64,000 nt of DNA, taken from contig CM072886.1 of assembly GCA_037013685.1 (NCBI GenBank), positions 72,939,859-73,003,858 on the forward strand, in the 5' to 3' direction. This DNA comes from Acridotheres tristis. Lineage: Eukaryota; Chordata; Aves; Passeriformes; Sturnidae. Position 1 is the first letter of the stretch. Each line of letters starts with the position of its first letter. Under the pieces are notes generated by a model. It searched no databases. It saw only the letters and a program-made list of their open reading frames with translations, and was not told the DNA's origin. The position numbers were made by a program, and so were the translations under genes. Below are positions 1 to 12,191 of the stretch, in pieces.

Positions 1-3000
1 AGTAAACAATAGACATGTCTGCTTTTTATCTTTTTTTTTAGGTTGGTGCTTGTTTGTATAAGCCAAAGAACATATCTTATGATATAGGACAGCATATAAA
101 AGCAGTCTTTACAGAGAACTCTTGCTGAACAAAATTACAGGTATTAGGTTATTTACAGTTCTGTTTCTTTTTTCCTCCCCTCATTCAGGCATTGTCATCA
201 CACACAGATGTGTGTGATATCTTCTTACCTGAGAAGAAAATTTTACTGGACAGGCTGAGAATCCATGAACGTTTAATTTTGTTTTTACAACTTGCTAATT
301 TTCATCACATTTTAGAGGGACAAAACAAGGTACTGTTAGCAACAAATCTTTCACTTTCCACACCATTTTTGACAACGTGCTTTGTGATAAGTGTACTTAT
401 GGAACCTGGGTTTAGAAAAAAAGCTGGAAAAACAGAGAACACTTTAATAAAAACTAACTTTGAGAAAAGGCAGTTTCACCTGCGGACGCAACACAAAAAC
501 TGAGCATTGAATGATGTAAAGATACTATGTAAATGTTTAGTTCCCTGAAAACTGTTAAGCATTTTCTCTGAACATTTTGGTGTTTCTTTTTGTCTGCCCT
601 CTAAAATGTGGTCTGTAATTCTTCTTGAATACAATAATTTTGCACAAAAGACTGCCAATATTTCAAAACGCATTCTTTAGACTCCTCATAATTGGTATTG
701 TGGAGCTGTAAAAAACATCAATAGTTTCCTGTACCGACAGAAAGATCCAGAGTTTAGCGACTACAGGAACTGTGGGTTTGATTATTGGCAGTGAATGGAA
801 AAATTATACTTTAGACATGCAAGTACAAAGGAGTTTGCATGGGATATTACTGCACAAAATGGTGGCAAGTGTGGCAATCAATATCCATTCCAATAACATT
901 TCAGTCATGATGCATTTGTGCAGCTGAAGAGATTCTAGAAAATATATTCCCTGGCTACCCTCTTTAAAAAGCTGATATGAATATTTTGTCTAATTCAAAG
1001 AGCATTGCAAACTATATGATTGAATTTTCATTACAGTGTGTGGAATGAATATTGCCAAATACTGATTTTGAAATGCTGACAAGATATTACTTAAATTATC
1101 AGTGTCATTTCACATTCGCAAATAATCTATAAAGACAATGTCACAGGAGTCTCACGAAAAGATAAATCTTAATTTCAAGTTTTATTCTCCTATCAGAAAA
1201 AAAATAGAAGCAGTTGTTCTGTATGCCAACATTTGCCTCACTTACTGTCTTTCCCACACACACCCATACCTTTATTCAGACAAACCTAGTTATGCACAAG
1301 AAAAGTGGCAAGCAAAAGAGTAAATATATAGTACATTTTCATTTTAATAAAAAGAACATTAACATTGATTAAGAAATTAAGTACTTTTTTTTCCCCCACT
1401 ATATGCAAATATACGTTTAGACTAGACAAACCTCTAAAAGTCAGAATTTTGTATGTCAAAGATGAGGAAATTTAATAGCAATAACTGAAGGCTCCAAAGC
1501 AGTTGCTTCACCCTATTCCACCCTGTCATTCTCTGGAATGTAATCGAAAAAAAGTGATTCATTTGGAGATTGTGATATATGGCTTAAATATCTTTCAAAA
1601 GTTAATAAGAAGATAAACAGTTTCAAAAAGTGATAGAAAACTAGGATTTCCTCTGACTTTTCCTCTGACTATAAATTATACACACATTTCAAAGAAAGAT
1701 AATCCTAATCTATTTAATAAAATAAAAATTTAACAGAGGCTTTTAAGATGTTTGTCTGCAAAATATTTAATTACTACCTTATTTTCATGACTTAACATGG
1801 ACATTGGGATCTACACACTCATGCATGCATACACAGCTGGGGTAGTGGAAGAATTTAGAAGGATAATATTAGTGACTAAACTAGGTAATTTGTCCTGAAA
1901 GACCTTCTATTTACTTACATGACTAAAACAAAGCTTGCCAAAACCTGCCATCTAGAGGAAAACATTTACACTCCTGTCCTATTCAGACCAAATCTTTAAG
2001 GCTATAAAAATTCTGCTTAACTACTGTAGCTTCTTTGTACTCCATGAAGTTAAATGCATTGTGTTTTCTCTGAGTTACAAGTCCCTGAATCTACTTTTTC
2101 TGTTTCAGTTCAATAAACCTTGCTCTCCTGTGCAACACCTTAGCAGTGAGTGACCAAGGAAACTGGCAGTGTAACATCTCAAGGGAATAAAGTCTGGCAG
2201 TCAGATGGGCACTGTAGTTTCAAATAGAGTATTGAAATAGAGAAAACAAAAATTATAGCTCTGTTAGAGGGAAGGTGGTGTTTCAAGCTGGGTGAAGTAT
2301 TTCCAACTAATAACACATTCAGAAGTAAATAGAGAAGAAAAAGTAATACATTGGAAGTACAAAATTAGTTACTTTTTTCACGAGTCCAAAATAAAGTTGG
2401 GAATCTGCAAGTTGCTGTTCTTGTGTACTGTATCCTTTGTTCCAAAGACATAACTATATATATATGTCTGAGATCTGAAGAGAGGTAGATAAAACAATAG
2501 CAGGTAAAGCAAGGCATTTCATAAATAGATGTGCTGCTCTCTGAGTACTTCAGCAATTCCTTTAAAGAAAGACGCCATCTCTGCAAGAAGAACTGCAAGC
2601 TCCTAGTAGAAGGGAGAATATTTCAGGGAAGTAGCTCGTCATGAAGTAACTTCTCCAGCCTGTCTCTGGCAAGAGAAGAGAGTAGCTGCCCTGGTGGAAG
2701 TAGGTCATAAGCTGTCTCTTGACATGAGAAACAAGGCCTGAATCCATTTGCATACTGTTTAGCTGATGGTCTCTCAAAGCATCAATTAACTGTCAATTAG
2801 CTAAAGAGTAAGTATTCTAAATAATTCAGAATGCAGCTGTTTGCCTAGAAATTAGCAGTTTATGCAGAGAAAAAATACTCCAAAAATTTAAATTATGGCA
2901 GTATGACACATTGTTACATAATGCCTCTCATTAACTCCCAAGAATATGAATACAATGTGTTTGGCATGTCTATCACCTTTCAATAGCTATCAAAGATGAA

Positions 3001-4571
3001 AGTCTTTTGGACAGAGGAATAAATCACTGCAAAATACAGAAATGGTAAGATATTTCTTATTTCAGTGCTTTTAAGCTCAGAATGCTCTCAAAGAAATGTC
3101 ATCTTCCTCAACTTAAAATGCATTTAGTAATAATTAGCTATAAGATAAAATACTACACTATAAAACTCTGGAAAACTAAAGAGACCTGGAAATAAACATC
3201 TACTTTGTTTCAGACCCTTATTCTCAGGATACCTCAGAAAACCTTTACATTAAAGTCCTTATTTGAATTAAGGATACAAGTGATAGTGTTGACTTTGTTT
3301 ACAGATACAGGGTTTAAGAAAACATAGGCTGTTTTTAAATAACATGCCTTTTTTTCTTTTTCTTTTTTCATTTATTAATGTTATTTGCTGTATCTGTGAT
3401 GTAACTGTGGACCAAAACTCAAAGTCTGGATTTCAGACAGCCAAAGATTTTTTTTATTTCAAAAATTGTGAGAATACATATCAACTGCAATACTAAGACT
3501 AAGCTGAGACATTTAGTTTTGGTGTTTCAGTTCAAAATGTACTAAATTTGAATTAAAGATTAGAGAGTGGTCAGAAACGGGTGAGGGTGTAGGGGCTGTG
3601 CAAGAGACCACAGGACTCTGTAACCTCTGTTTCCACTCTGACTGCCTGCAGGAAAACTCCAGTTTCAACAGCTGGTGAAACAATGGGTATCAATCCCACC
3701 TTTTCCTTCACTGGCTCCAGGCTTCTAGCATATTCTGCTTGCTCCCATGATCTAACTCAATACTGTGTTCTTAATGCAATGTGCACCATTTATCTTGGCT
3801 TTCCACATATAAATGAGGCAGGTACTGCACAAGTACACCTCAGATGACTCCCTTCTGCATGTGGTAATTGCTTCTCCACTTGTCCTCTGAGAAAATGTTA
3901 AGGCAAATTCAACAACAATTAACAGATGTTCTATATTCCATTCAGTTACGATCCACAGCAATACTGCTGTACTGTCTATCACATATTTTGCTTCTCTGTT
4001 TTTTTCATTACTCCAGTAATTTTCCAATAAAAATGCATTTTCATTCTTCATTCTTTACACTGCAAATCTCTTTAGGTGTTCCCTTTCTTTTCCATTAAAT
4101 AATTTTTTGTACTTATTATTCTCATTTCAGATTCCAGCTTCCTCCTCTCTTTTCTCTCACACGCTCTCTTTCAATGTGATCCTGTATTGTTTCATGTAGC
4201 TCCAACCTGACCCTTTGCTATTTGCCATCTGAATTTTTCTGTCCATAGTACCTTTCTTTCATTGTAGAAACAATGTTGTTTTTCTCTGTATATTATCTTC
4301 ATTTACTTTTCTCAGGAAAAAATACCAGAACTTAGAATATCTCTAGATCTTAGTGCTAGTAAAAATTGTCTCATGTCATTATTTGACATATTAACTGCCT
4401 TACATGAGAAATTTACTATGGTCACGAATGATTACATGATCAATATATTTTGTCTTTTCAGCTTTTCTGTGTCCTTGTTATGCAATATTTGTTGCAAGGG
4501 CAAAGAATCTGCATTTCCCTACTTAATCCATTTAATGCAAGGCTAACATCTTGTCAGCATTTTGGTATGCA
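1..4571. other. Unique AT-rich non-coding DNA
   Basis: No repeat family, RNA gene or convincing coding frame is seen, apart from the exon-like block at 189-329 listed separately. Open frames are short, have no consistent codon bias and are broken by stops, as expected for AT-rich intergenic or intronic DNA. Short local repeats occur, for example a doubled 11-mer near 1650 and a short TA run near 2457. Nothing else can be supported. Confidence 0.6.
189..329 (+). other. Exon-like open block (candidate internal exon)
   Basis: A strong pyrimidine tract (about 158-185) ends in CAG at 186-188. It is followed by 141 nt open in one frame, 47 codons with phase 0 at both ends. The downstream junction reads AAG|GTACTG, a weak donor. 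The frame stays open to 503, so openness alone is not proof. The translation begins ALSSHTDVCDIFLPEKK and is leucine- and lysine-rich. I do not recognise a family. Codon use is TTA-rich, which argues against strong coding selection, and only one CpG is present. It could be a real small exon of a gene extending off the left edge, or chance. Confidence 0.2.
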
Positions 4572-4575
4572 TCTC

Positions 4576-4854
4576 TGTGGAGACCTTGAAAGGCACTCCC
4601 ACCCTGTTTCCCTGTTGGCCCCCACGCCTCAATCCCACTCTTGTGACACTTCCATGTCCCCTGGTAATTGGTCTCTGATACTTCTTTCCCCGCCCTGCTC
4701 ATCCCATGTACCTAACCCAAAGCCCCAGACCAACGCCTTTGCCTCTGAACTCTGCACTTGTGTGGCTGCAATAAACATCTCTGTGAAACCCTCGCAAAGG
4801 CCCTTCCTGCTCTTTTACCTGATTCACCTCAACAACCATCCCAACAACAACACA
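4576..4854 (+). mobile_element. Short solo LTR, ERV1-like, with 4-bp target duplication
   Basis: A pyrimidine- and C-rich 279-bp block sits in AT-rich surroundings. It starts TGTG and ends CACA, as LTRs do. The 4 bp just before it (4572-4575, TCTC) are repeated just after it (4855-4858). A 4-bp duplication is usual for gammaretrovirus-like (ERV1) integrations. A polyadenylation signal AATAAA lies at 4770-4775, leaving about 80 bp of U5, a normal arrangement on the + strand. No TATA box is obvious and no internal retroviral sequence follows, so this is a solo LTR. Four matching bases are weak evidence alone; the TG/CA ends and the signal position make the case. Confidence 0.55.
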
Positions 4855-4858
4855 TCTC

Positions 4859-5985
4859 TAGTGAGGTTATGGTTAACTTAAAACAGAAAAGTTTTCCTAA
4901 ATGGTGGGTCATATGGGGAGCAGAAGAAACATCTCATACAGCCAAAACATCCTGTCATCAGAGACACAACGAGCTCAGATTTTTTGCACCACATAATAAT
5001 GGAATATTGCCTGAATATCTACAATTCCTAGTTCTGAAGAAAGCATGAACATGAATCTTCCCCTTCCAGCAGCAGAACAGAATTCCTCATTACTCAGTTT
5101 CCAGGAGGAAGAAACATATTCAGGAGAATCTGTCTGAGAGATCTGAGCTCCTGGTCCTTCGTCTCTGTCTCTGGGCTTTTTCCATCATTGCACTCATGTT
5201 CTCCAATCCTCCTCTTCTCCAGCTGATCAGATGAGTGTCCCAAACCTCTTTTTTTTCCAGCCACTTGTCATCTTATAACTGTCTTCAACACCTCTCAGCC
5301 ATTCTAGTCCACTCTTTCATCTAATTCTCTTTTCTCCAGAGAGGTTTTCGTGTAAAATGTTTGAAAAAATTATTTAATGCTTAATCTGAGGCTCCTGCTC
5401 AGAATGTTTCCTCCTCAGTCCACAGTAAAGCAAATAGAGACCCTTTGATGCAGACTAAAAAGAATTCACACAGTCAAGATCACATGCCAATGTAAAATGT
5501 CTGTGTTGTCAGCTTGCCTCACATTGGTAATTGCATCACCCTACTCCTGAGACAGCAGCCTTCTACATGGCAGACTTAGTTTATGGACATAAAGAAATAT
5601 AATGCTCTCTTTCTCCCAGAATATATCTGAGAAATATTAAAATCTATATTTTGAAATTAACAGCACATCCTTATCCAAATATGTCGGTTTGAAACTGCAT
5701 GTTAATAGTACTTGCTTTGGTGGTGAGTCAAGTTTTCAGTAATACACACCGCAAAAGTCTTACTGGCAGCAAAAAAAGGAAAAAAAAATTGTACATCACT
5801 GCTTCTTCATTTTATCAGAGAATCAGACATGAAACCAATCTGTCTTCCATGATTTTTTGGCTCCTTCTTGGTAATAAATGCAAGTTTTTGCAGAGACTAT
5901 GTGCCAGCAAAAACAGTCTATCCTACCAACCCCAAACATCCAAGAAGGGATGGTCTGGCATCACCCAGCTTTTTCTGACATATCT
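4859..5985. other. Unassigned non-coding DNA
   Basis: Mixed composition with pyrimidine-rich stretches at about 5150-5340. I see no repeat family, splice-flanked frame or RNA gene. CR1 similarity may begin slightly before 5985, but the first 60-100 bp of that element are too diverged to place by eye. Confidence 0.5.
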
Positions 5986-5989
5986 GCAA

Positions 5990-7467
5990 CCAAGCAAGAA
6001 ATGGGCTGAGCAATTGGCTGTACACCTGCTCTAAGGCCAGGTTTGAACCTGCACACTTCTTCAGAGAGGTCCCAACTAACAGGAAGCTGGTGAACATTGT
6101 CTCTATTTTCAAGAAGGGCAAGAAGGAGGAGCCAGGAAACTACAGGACCGTTGGTCTCACTTCAATGCTGGTAAAGTTATGGAGGAGATTATTTTGTGAG
6201 ATATTGAAAATACCCAAAAGACAATATAGTCATTGGTCACATCCAGCATGTGGAAAAGAGGAAAGTCCTGCTTATCAAACCTGATTTCTTTTTATGACAA
6301 GGTAACCCACCTAGCTGACCAAGAGAAGCTAGCGGAAGTAATCTTGGATTTCAATAAAGCCTTCAATACTATCTCTCACAGTATCCTTCCAGACACAGTG
6401 CCCAGCACACAGCTGGATAAACACATTGTGTGATGGGTGAGCAGCTGGCTCACACGTTGGACACAAAGGGTTGTAGTGAAAGGGGTGGTATCAGACTGGT
6501 GATTTGTCACTAGTGGGGTTCTGCAGGCATCCATCCTCAGTCCTGTGCTCTTCAACATCTTCAGAAGTGTCTTGGACACAGGACTGAAAGGGATACTTAT
6601 CAAGCTGGGAGACAATACAAAATTGGGAGGAAACGCTGACTCCCTTGAAAGGAGTGAGGCCCTGCCGAGAGACCTTGATAAATCAGAGGTCTGGATAATC
6701 ATCAACTGTGTAAAGTATTGGATTCTGTGCCTGAAATGGGGCAACCCTGGAGACTGGGGAACAAGAGGCTTGAAAGTAACGCTGAGGAAAGCGGCTTGGA
6801 GGTCCCGGTCCATGGCAAGTTGACCATGAGCCAGCAGTGCCCTGGCAGCCAGGATGTCCAACCCTGTCCTGGGGGCATCAGGCACAGCATCACCAGCCAG
6901 GCAAGGGAGGGGATTGTCCTGCTCTGCTCTGAGCTGGGGCAGCCTCACCTCCAGTGCTGGGGGCAGCTTTGGTGCTGCAATGTAAGAAAGGCATTGAGTT
7001 CTTAGAGAGTATCTGAAGGAGGGAAATGAATATGGTGAAGGGCCTTGAGGGGAAGCCTGATGAGATGAAGCTGAGGTCACTTGGTCTGTTCAGCCTGGAG
7101 AAGAGGAGACTGAGGGGAGATCTCATTGCAGTTACAACTTCCTTGTGAGGAGAAGAAGAGTGGCAGACGCTGATCTTTTCACTTGGTGACCAGTGACAGG
7201 ACCTGAGGGAATGGCCTGACATTGTGTCAGGGGAAGTTTAGGTTGGATATTAGAAGAGGTTTCTTCACCCAGAGGGTGTTTGGACACTGGAACAGTCTCC
7301 CCAGGGAAGTGGTCACAGCACCAAGACAGATAGAGCTCAAGAAGCATTTGGACAATGCTCTCAGGCACATGGTGTGACTCTTGGGCATGGTGCTGTGCAG
7401 GGTCAGTAGCTGGACTCAATAAATCTTGTAAGTCCCATCCAACTCAGCATATTCTGTGATTATGTGG
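5990..7467 (+). mobile_element. CR1 LINE, 5'-truncated, ORF2 reverse transcriptase to 3' end
   Basis: This is the largest LINE copy in the window. In broken + frames it shows CR1 ORF2 landmarks in order: an FKKGKKEEPGNYR block (about 6107-6150), GKSCLSNLISFYDKVTHLAD (about 6250-6320), LDFNKAFNTISHSIL (6342-6390), VLFNIF with a degraded GDNTKLGG active-site neighbourhood (about 6545-6635), a MSQQCPGSQ block (about 6826), and the late [13 protein letters not shown] stretch, readable at DNA level near 7083-7125. The 3' untranslated end closes with the ATTCTGTGATTATGTG-type tail at 7451-7466, the CR1 replacement for poly(A). CR1 inserts without target duplication and is usually 5'-truncated, as here. 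Frameshifts and stops make it inactive. A 234-codon frame on the opposite strand (6376-7080) is a shadow of it. Confidence 0.92.
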
Positions 7468-8637
7468 TTCTGCTACACGAGTCAAAAGAATCAGTAGTGT
7501 GGAGAATGACAGACATGAAAAGAACACAACCTTGTTTTCTTTCTTTTTTTTTTTTTATCTGACAGAAAATTTTTATTCTCTTCAACTGAAAATATTTGAT
7601 CCAGGCAGATAAAATTTCAGAACTTCAATTTCAGGTGTGATTGCTGTTAATTTTTTTAGATGTTGCAAATTCAAATTAGTTTTGAGATGATTTCTGGCCC
7701 CAAACATACATTTTGTTACATGTAACAGATTCTGCTAATCTTCAAAGCAAGTTATTGAGAATTTTAGCCCTAGCTATTAAGCATATTATTCAGTCTGACA
7801 GGGAAGCAACTACATAAGTACACAATTCTCTCTAGATAAATGCTTTCAAATGTGTAAGTTTTGACAAATGCTGGAAGAACACTCTAAATATATCACATCC
7901 TCTGGGAAAATACAACCATTAAGTGGACTGTTAAAAACAACACTGGGACCAATGGGTGGTAGGACCTTCAAACACTGATATACACATTTAGCAAAGGCCA
8001 CTTGGTTAGTCAGCCCTAGAGAATCTGCCAACTGGGTTGGCCTTGCCCAATCAAAACTTAGAGGGACAGAGTTCCCCTAATATGTACTAAAATATAGGCT
8101 GGGGAAAACAGTCCATGTTGTTCCTGCCTCAGGCAAAGGCAAATCCATCTGTGGGATTGCTTTTGCCCAAGGGCCTGCTTGCACTTGGTGGATAGTGCAG
8201 GAGTCTGGTGTGTACATCTAGGGAATTTGATTCTGGGTAAGAAGAGATAATGAATTAAGTTGTACATTGTTAGTTGCTATATAGCATCGTATGTCATTAC
8301 TTCCATTACTTTTATATGCCATATTAAGAGTATTACAGGGAAAAATAACCCAGATTAATGAAGAACAAACGTGATGGAGCTGGACAAGTGCAACAGTGAT
8401 GCAATCAGAACCGAGTTCAGCTTGCAACAATCCAACATCACAGATCATCTTTCCTGCCCTGAAATTTTATGACTATGAAGCCCAAAGTCATGGACTTAGC
8501 AGGATAACACATATACTAAAGGAACAATTTTATATGCATATATTAAAAGACTGGAAAGGTGATGATCATTAACTGGGATGTAGAGAAAGAATGGGATGTG
8601 GGCATGATGTAAATGGCATAGAATAAGGGATGGATAT
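7468..8637. other. Unassigned AT-rich DNA with a T-run
   Basis: A T-rich run lies at about 7530-7557, just beyond the CR1 3' end. Otherwise unique AT-rich sequence with no supported feature. Confidence 0.5.
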
Positions 8638-8757
8638 TGTTCTGATTTCAACTGGGATAGGGTTATTTTTCTTCTTAACAGCTGGTACAGTGTTGTGTTT
8701 TGGATTAGTAGGAGAATAATGTTGCTAAATTGTGCTTACACTACGTTGACATCACTT
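8638..8757 (+). mobile_element. Group A LTR, 5' fragment only
   Basis: The block begins TGTTCTGATTTC and continues with the characteristic start of a bird ERV LTR group also seen at 32694 and 59063: an 'aactgggatag' stretch, an 'agctggtacagtg' stretch and a 'gagaataatgttg' stretch. It then loses about 30 bp that other copies have and fades out after about 120 bp. Only U3 sequence is present, with no TATA box or polyadenylation signal. It is a decayed fragment of an old insertion. The right edge is uncertain by about 20 bp. Confidence 0.65.
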
Positions 8758-8956
8758 TGTTTTCTTTATTCAACTGGAAAACAAATATTTCAAACTTTTA
8801 AAAAAACTTGTCCAAATTTTAAGTTTTCATATATAACATTAATTTACACCTCTTCCAAATATTCTAACATAAAATACTTAAATCAAAATACCATCCTGTT
8901 CTAATGAATATTAATAAATGAAAATTTTGTGAAAAAATAATTTTAAAATCACATTT

Positions 8957-8986
8957 AAATTAATTAAATTAATTAAATTAATTAAG
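8957..8986 (+). repeat. Tandem 9-mer array (AAATTAATT)n
   Basis: Three perfect head-to-tail copies of a 9-bp AT-only unit at 8957-8965, 8966-8974 and 8975-8983, followed by a partial copy. It is a short minisatellite-like array in very AT-rich DNA, 20 bp upstream of a perfect palindrome. Confidence 0.9.
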
Positions 8987-9006
8987 CATTTTAAAACATC
9001 AACTTT

Positions 9007-9035
9007 TCCTTATGAAAATTTAATTTTCATAAGGA
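9007..9035. repeat. Perfect 29-bp palindrome (14-bp arms, 1-base centre)
   Basis: The arms read TCCTTATGAAAATT and its exact reverse complement, separated by one T at 9021. No mismatches occur over 14 bp. It may form a cruciform in DNA. The one-base loop is too tight for a usual RNA hairpin unless inner pairs open. No transposon ends or target duplications were seen around it. Confidence 0.95.
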
Positions 9036-11413
9036 GATACATTCTTGTGAATATTAATGTATAACCCAACTACTACTGCATCGTTGAGTAGTTTTAAAAT
9101 GTACATGATGTGCTATATTTCAGCCTTCTGTTCAGTTTGTGATCAAATACTAAACTCATGTTCTAGAAAATGAGTTATAAGAGAGATTGTAAAGACTTAA
9201 CAATATGTGTAAAATGCTGGCATTTTGAAAACTCTAGAAAATTTATGGTTTCTAATGCCATTTTTTTCTGTCAGATACAGAAGCTAATTTTAAATTATTT
9301 TTCTCTGTAACTTTTGCCAAAGATACACTACCAATGATGAAAATGAATTCTGCTGAAGTCCAGCTAATAAAGAACATAAGAATTTGCTTTCAGAGATTAG
9401 CATGCTTGATTTTTGAGAATCATAGGAATACATTTGTATGCTAAATAACTTCAATTTTTTTTTGGCAAAAAATCGCTGCTTTCAAGAAGAAAAATAATAG
9501 TAATACAGGTGAGCAATCAGTTCTACAATATAAAGAAGAAATTAGAACTTCTTCCTCCCACTGTTCTATTGAGTTGTTTTTATTTGATCAGTGGTAGGAA
9601 TATGAATTGGCAGAAGGAAACACAGACATCCTTATAGACTCAATTTTGGGGTAGCAGGGTTGAAACATAGTGCCAGATGTAATGGTATGGTTTTTGTATT
9701 TGCTTGCTATGCACAAAGCCAAGATTTTTATCATATATGTAAGTGTGCAGCAGCTGCTCATGTAAATGATCACATTTCTATATAGAGCAATTCAAATAAC
9801 ATAGTGGGAAAGAACTCTGAACTGATATGTTTGCATGGTAACTCCCTGTCTTATAGCATTGTGCAACAGTGATCAAAATGTTTGTTTTTTTGCACAGGAA
9901 GCAAGAATGACAAGGTGAAGGAAAGACTGTTTTCTTCTAGTTTCAATATGCTATTTTTAATGTGGATTTATCCTATCTTTTGTTATTTTAGCTCTCTGAT
10001 CAAGTAGCAGTATTACACGAGTAGGCAAAGAAGCCTCATCACAACTCTTCATCTTGTACACTGGTCAGTTTCTTCCTTTTCCTCATGACAGCTGTCCTGT
10101 TTCTGTGCTTTTGTCATGCCTCTTACCCATTTGTTTGAGAGCATTTTTTTGTGCAGGTTATCCAAATATCATGTTATATAAAGGAACATAGGGTATGTCT
10201 GGTTTAGAAATCATTATCTATCATTTTCTGTTCCCTACTGAACTATTTGCACTAGCTCTTCCCACAAAGATCCCATGTTCAAGGTCGCTGTACTGATTTT
10301 CAAAGCACTGCATGCTTTGAATCTTGACAGTTTGAAAGATCCTTGCTCCCTCTCCTTCAACTTCTTTGCTCCACTGAAAACCAGAATGTAATGGCAAACT
10401 TTTTCTGTCCTCTGGGGAAAATAGAGTTTTCATGAGAATTAGGCTAAAATTCATAACCAAGCATAAAAAGCAGCCCTAACCTAGTCCATCTTCAAAACAA
10501 AATGTGGAGCCTTCATTTTTCAATTCAGATGCAACACCTCATCTTTACACTTTCACTCTCACTGTATAGCGTGTTCACTGTCTTCCTGCTAGTTTAGAAG
10601 CAGGGTATGAGAGCTAGACAATTATGAAATCTGGGCTATTCTCATATTAATAATAAGAATACTGGAAACGGTGCTTTTTGCAAGCTAAAAATTCAATAAA
10701 ATGTTTTATGTGGAACCTGTGGAACTTTTCTAAAATGCAGTATTTGATGTATTAACTAGTCAAGTGTACAAATCAACTTCTCCAGGGAAAGCTGCAAGCC
10801 TAAATCAATGACAGGATTCCATAGACATATGATTCAAGTAGATTTTTCCTCTGGATAGACATACTGTTTCAATTTTTCTTAAGCATTGGGGTTCTGAGTT
10901 CCATTTAAACTTCTTGATCAAATTTGCTGACTGGTGATCAGAACACTGTGAAGCATGGATATACAAGGAAAGCTAACAGTAGGGATGAGCTGTGTAAAAT
11001 TTAAGATTAATTACATAACTTCATTTCATGTGGTATAATACGTAGTCTCTGCAAACTGGTGAAATTTCTGTGTAAGTTATAATCAGACTGGAAAAAAGTT
11101 CAGCTAAAATGAGGGCATTAGGTAGTCCTGTAATTATTTCAATATGATGCAGACTATTTAATGCAGTAGATATATTTCATCCCTAGACAATTCTTAAGTG
11201 AATTTTTCATGGATATATTCCCATAATCATAGACCTAACAAGCATACCAAAATTGAAGATTCAAGAATATAGTAACTTTCATAAGGGGATTAGAGATTTC
11301 AGAAAAGCTTTTTGTTATAGATAACACCATTGGTTTTCTCCTATTCAAATTCTGCTGCATTTGCCTAAAGTGAAACTGTCAGATATTAAAGCAATTATTT
11401 TTTTCTTATTCAG
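9036..11413. other. Unique AT-rich non-coding DNA
   Basis: No repeats beyond short A or T runs, no convincing frame and no RNA gene. It leads into the exon-like block at 11414. Confidence 0.5.
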
Positions 11414-11495
11414 CAACATTGGCACTCCAAAGGCTAAGAAACTTGAAGAAAAAGAAAGTGGTAGAGGAAAACGACAGAAAATCGAAATGCAGAAT
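11414..11495 (+). other. Exon-like block with good splice signals (candidate 82-nt exon)
   Basis: A T-rich tract (about 11395-11410) ends in CAG at 11411-11413. A donor AAT|GTAAGAA begins at 11496. The 82 nt between are open in the frame entered after one base (acceptor phase 2, donor phase 0). They encode a lysine- and glutamate-rich peptide beginning NIGTPKAKKLEEKESGRGKR, suggestive of a basic disordered segment. Two CpGs (11472-11473 and 11483-11484) survive in a CpG-poor neighbourhood. I do not recognise the gene. Random AT-rich DNA does produce such sites, so this stays a candidate until conservation or transcript data are seen. Confidence 0.28.
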
Positions 11496-11801
11496 GTAAG
11501 AAAACAGCTGTTATTACTGGTGGGAAGGTGTTAGTCTTCCACAAGAGATGAAGTCTCAGAAGATTAAATGTAGAGAGTAAATTCACATATTCTTTAAATC
11601 AGTGTGAAAATCTTGTCATACACTCTTTTAAAAAATCTTATCATAATGTTGTCCACATCCTACTTCTGGGACACCAATCATTCATTTAAAACATCCTTAA
11701 TCATCTTTTCTTAGCGTTCTATGTTCAATACTACCTATCTTCAGCTGTTCCTCACATTTTCTTCTGATTCAACAGTTGTTTTGGTATGCTGTAATTTCTT
11801 T

Positions 11802-12191
11802 TCATAGAATCATAAAATTGTAGAATGTTTGGAATTGAAAGGGACCTTAAAGTTCTTCTAGTTCCAACCTTCCTGTCATGAGATGGGACTTTCCATTAGA
11901 CAAGCTTGGTCAAAACCTTGTCCAACCTATCCTTAAACACTCCCAGGTATGGGGCATCCACAGCTTCTCTGGACTAACTATTCCAGTACCTCACCACCCT
12001 TACAGTAAAGAATTTTATCCCAATATCAAATCTAATCCTACTCTCTTTTAATGTGACTCCATTCCCCTTAGTCACTGTCCTGTCACTACATGCTCTGGTA
12101 AATAGTCTCTCTCCATCTTTCTGCAGGCTTTCTTCAGGTACTGGAACACCACAGTAAGATCACCCCAAGGCCTTGTCTTCTTTTAAACTAG
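11802..12191 (-). mobile_element. CR1 LINE 3' fragment
   Basis: On the + strand the block opens with the reversed CR1 3' tail (TCATAGAATCATAAAATTG), then the familiar 'gaaagggaccttaaag' and 'cttgtccaacctatcc' 3' stretches. It continues into the last part of ORF2 near 11990-12180 (spelling of 'ttacagtaaagaattt' and 'tttctgcaggct' type). The element therefore reads on the minus strand and is cut at its 5' end near 12191. No intact frame remains. Confidence 0.88.

Noticed and set aside
4450..4881. 143-codon frame across the pyrimidine-rich block
   Set aside because: It crosses both edges of the LTR at 4576-4854 and has no family features.
6376..7080. 234-codon minus-strand open frame, the longest in the window
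   Set aside because: It lies antisense within the CR1 copy at 5990-7467. CR1 antisense DNA is GC-rich and low in stops, and the frame has no domain.
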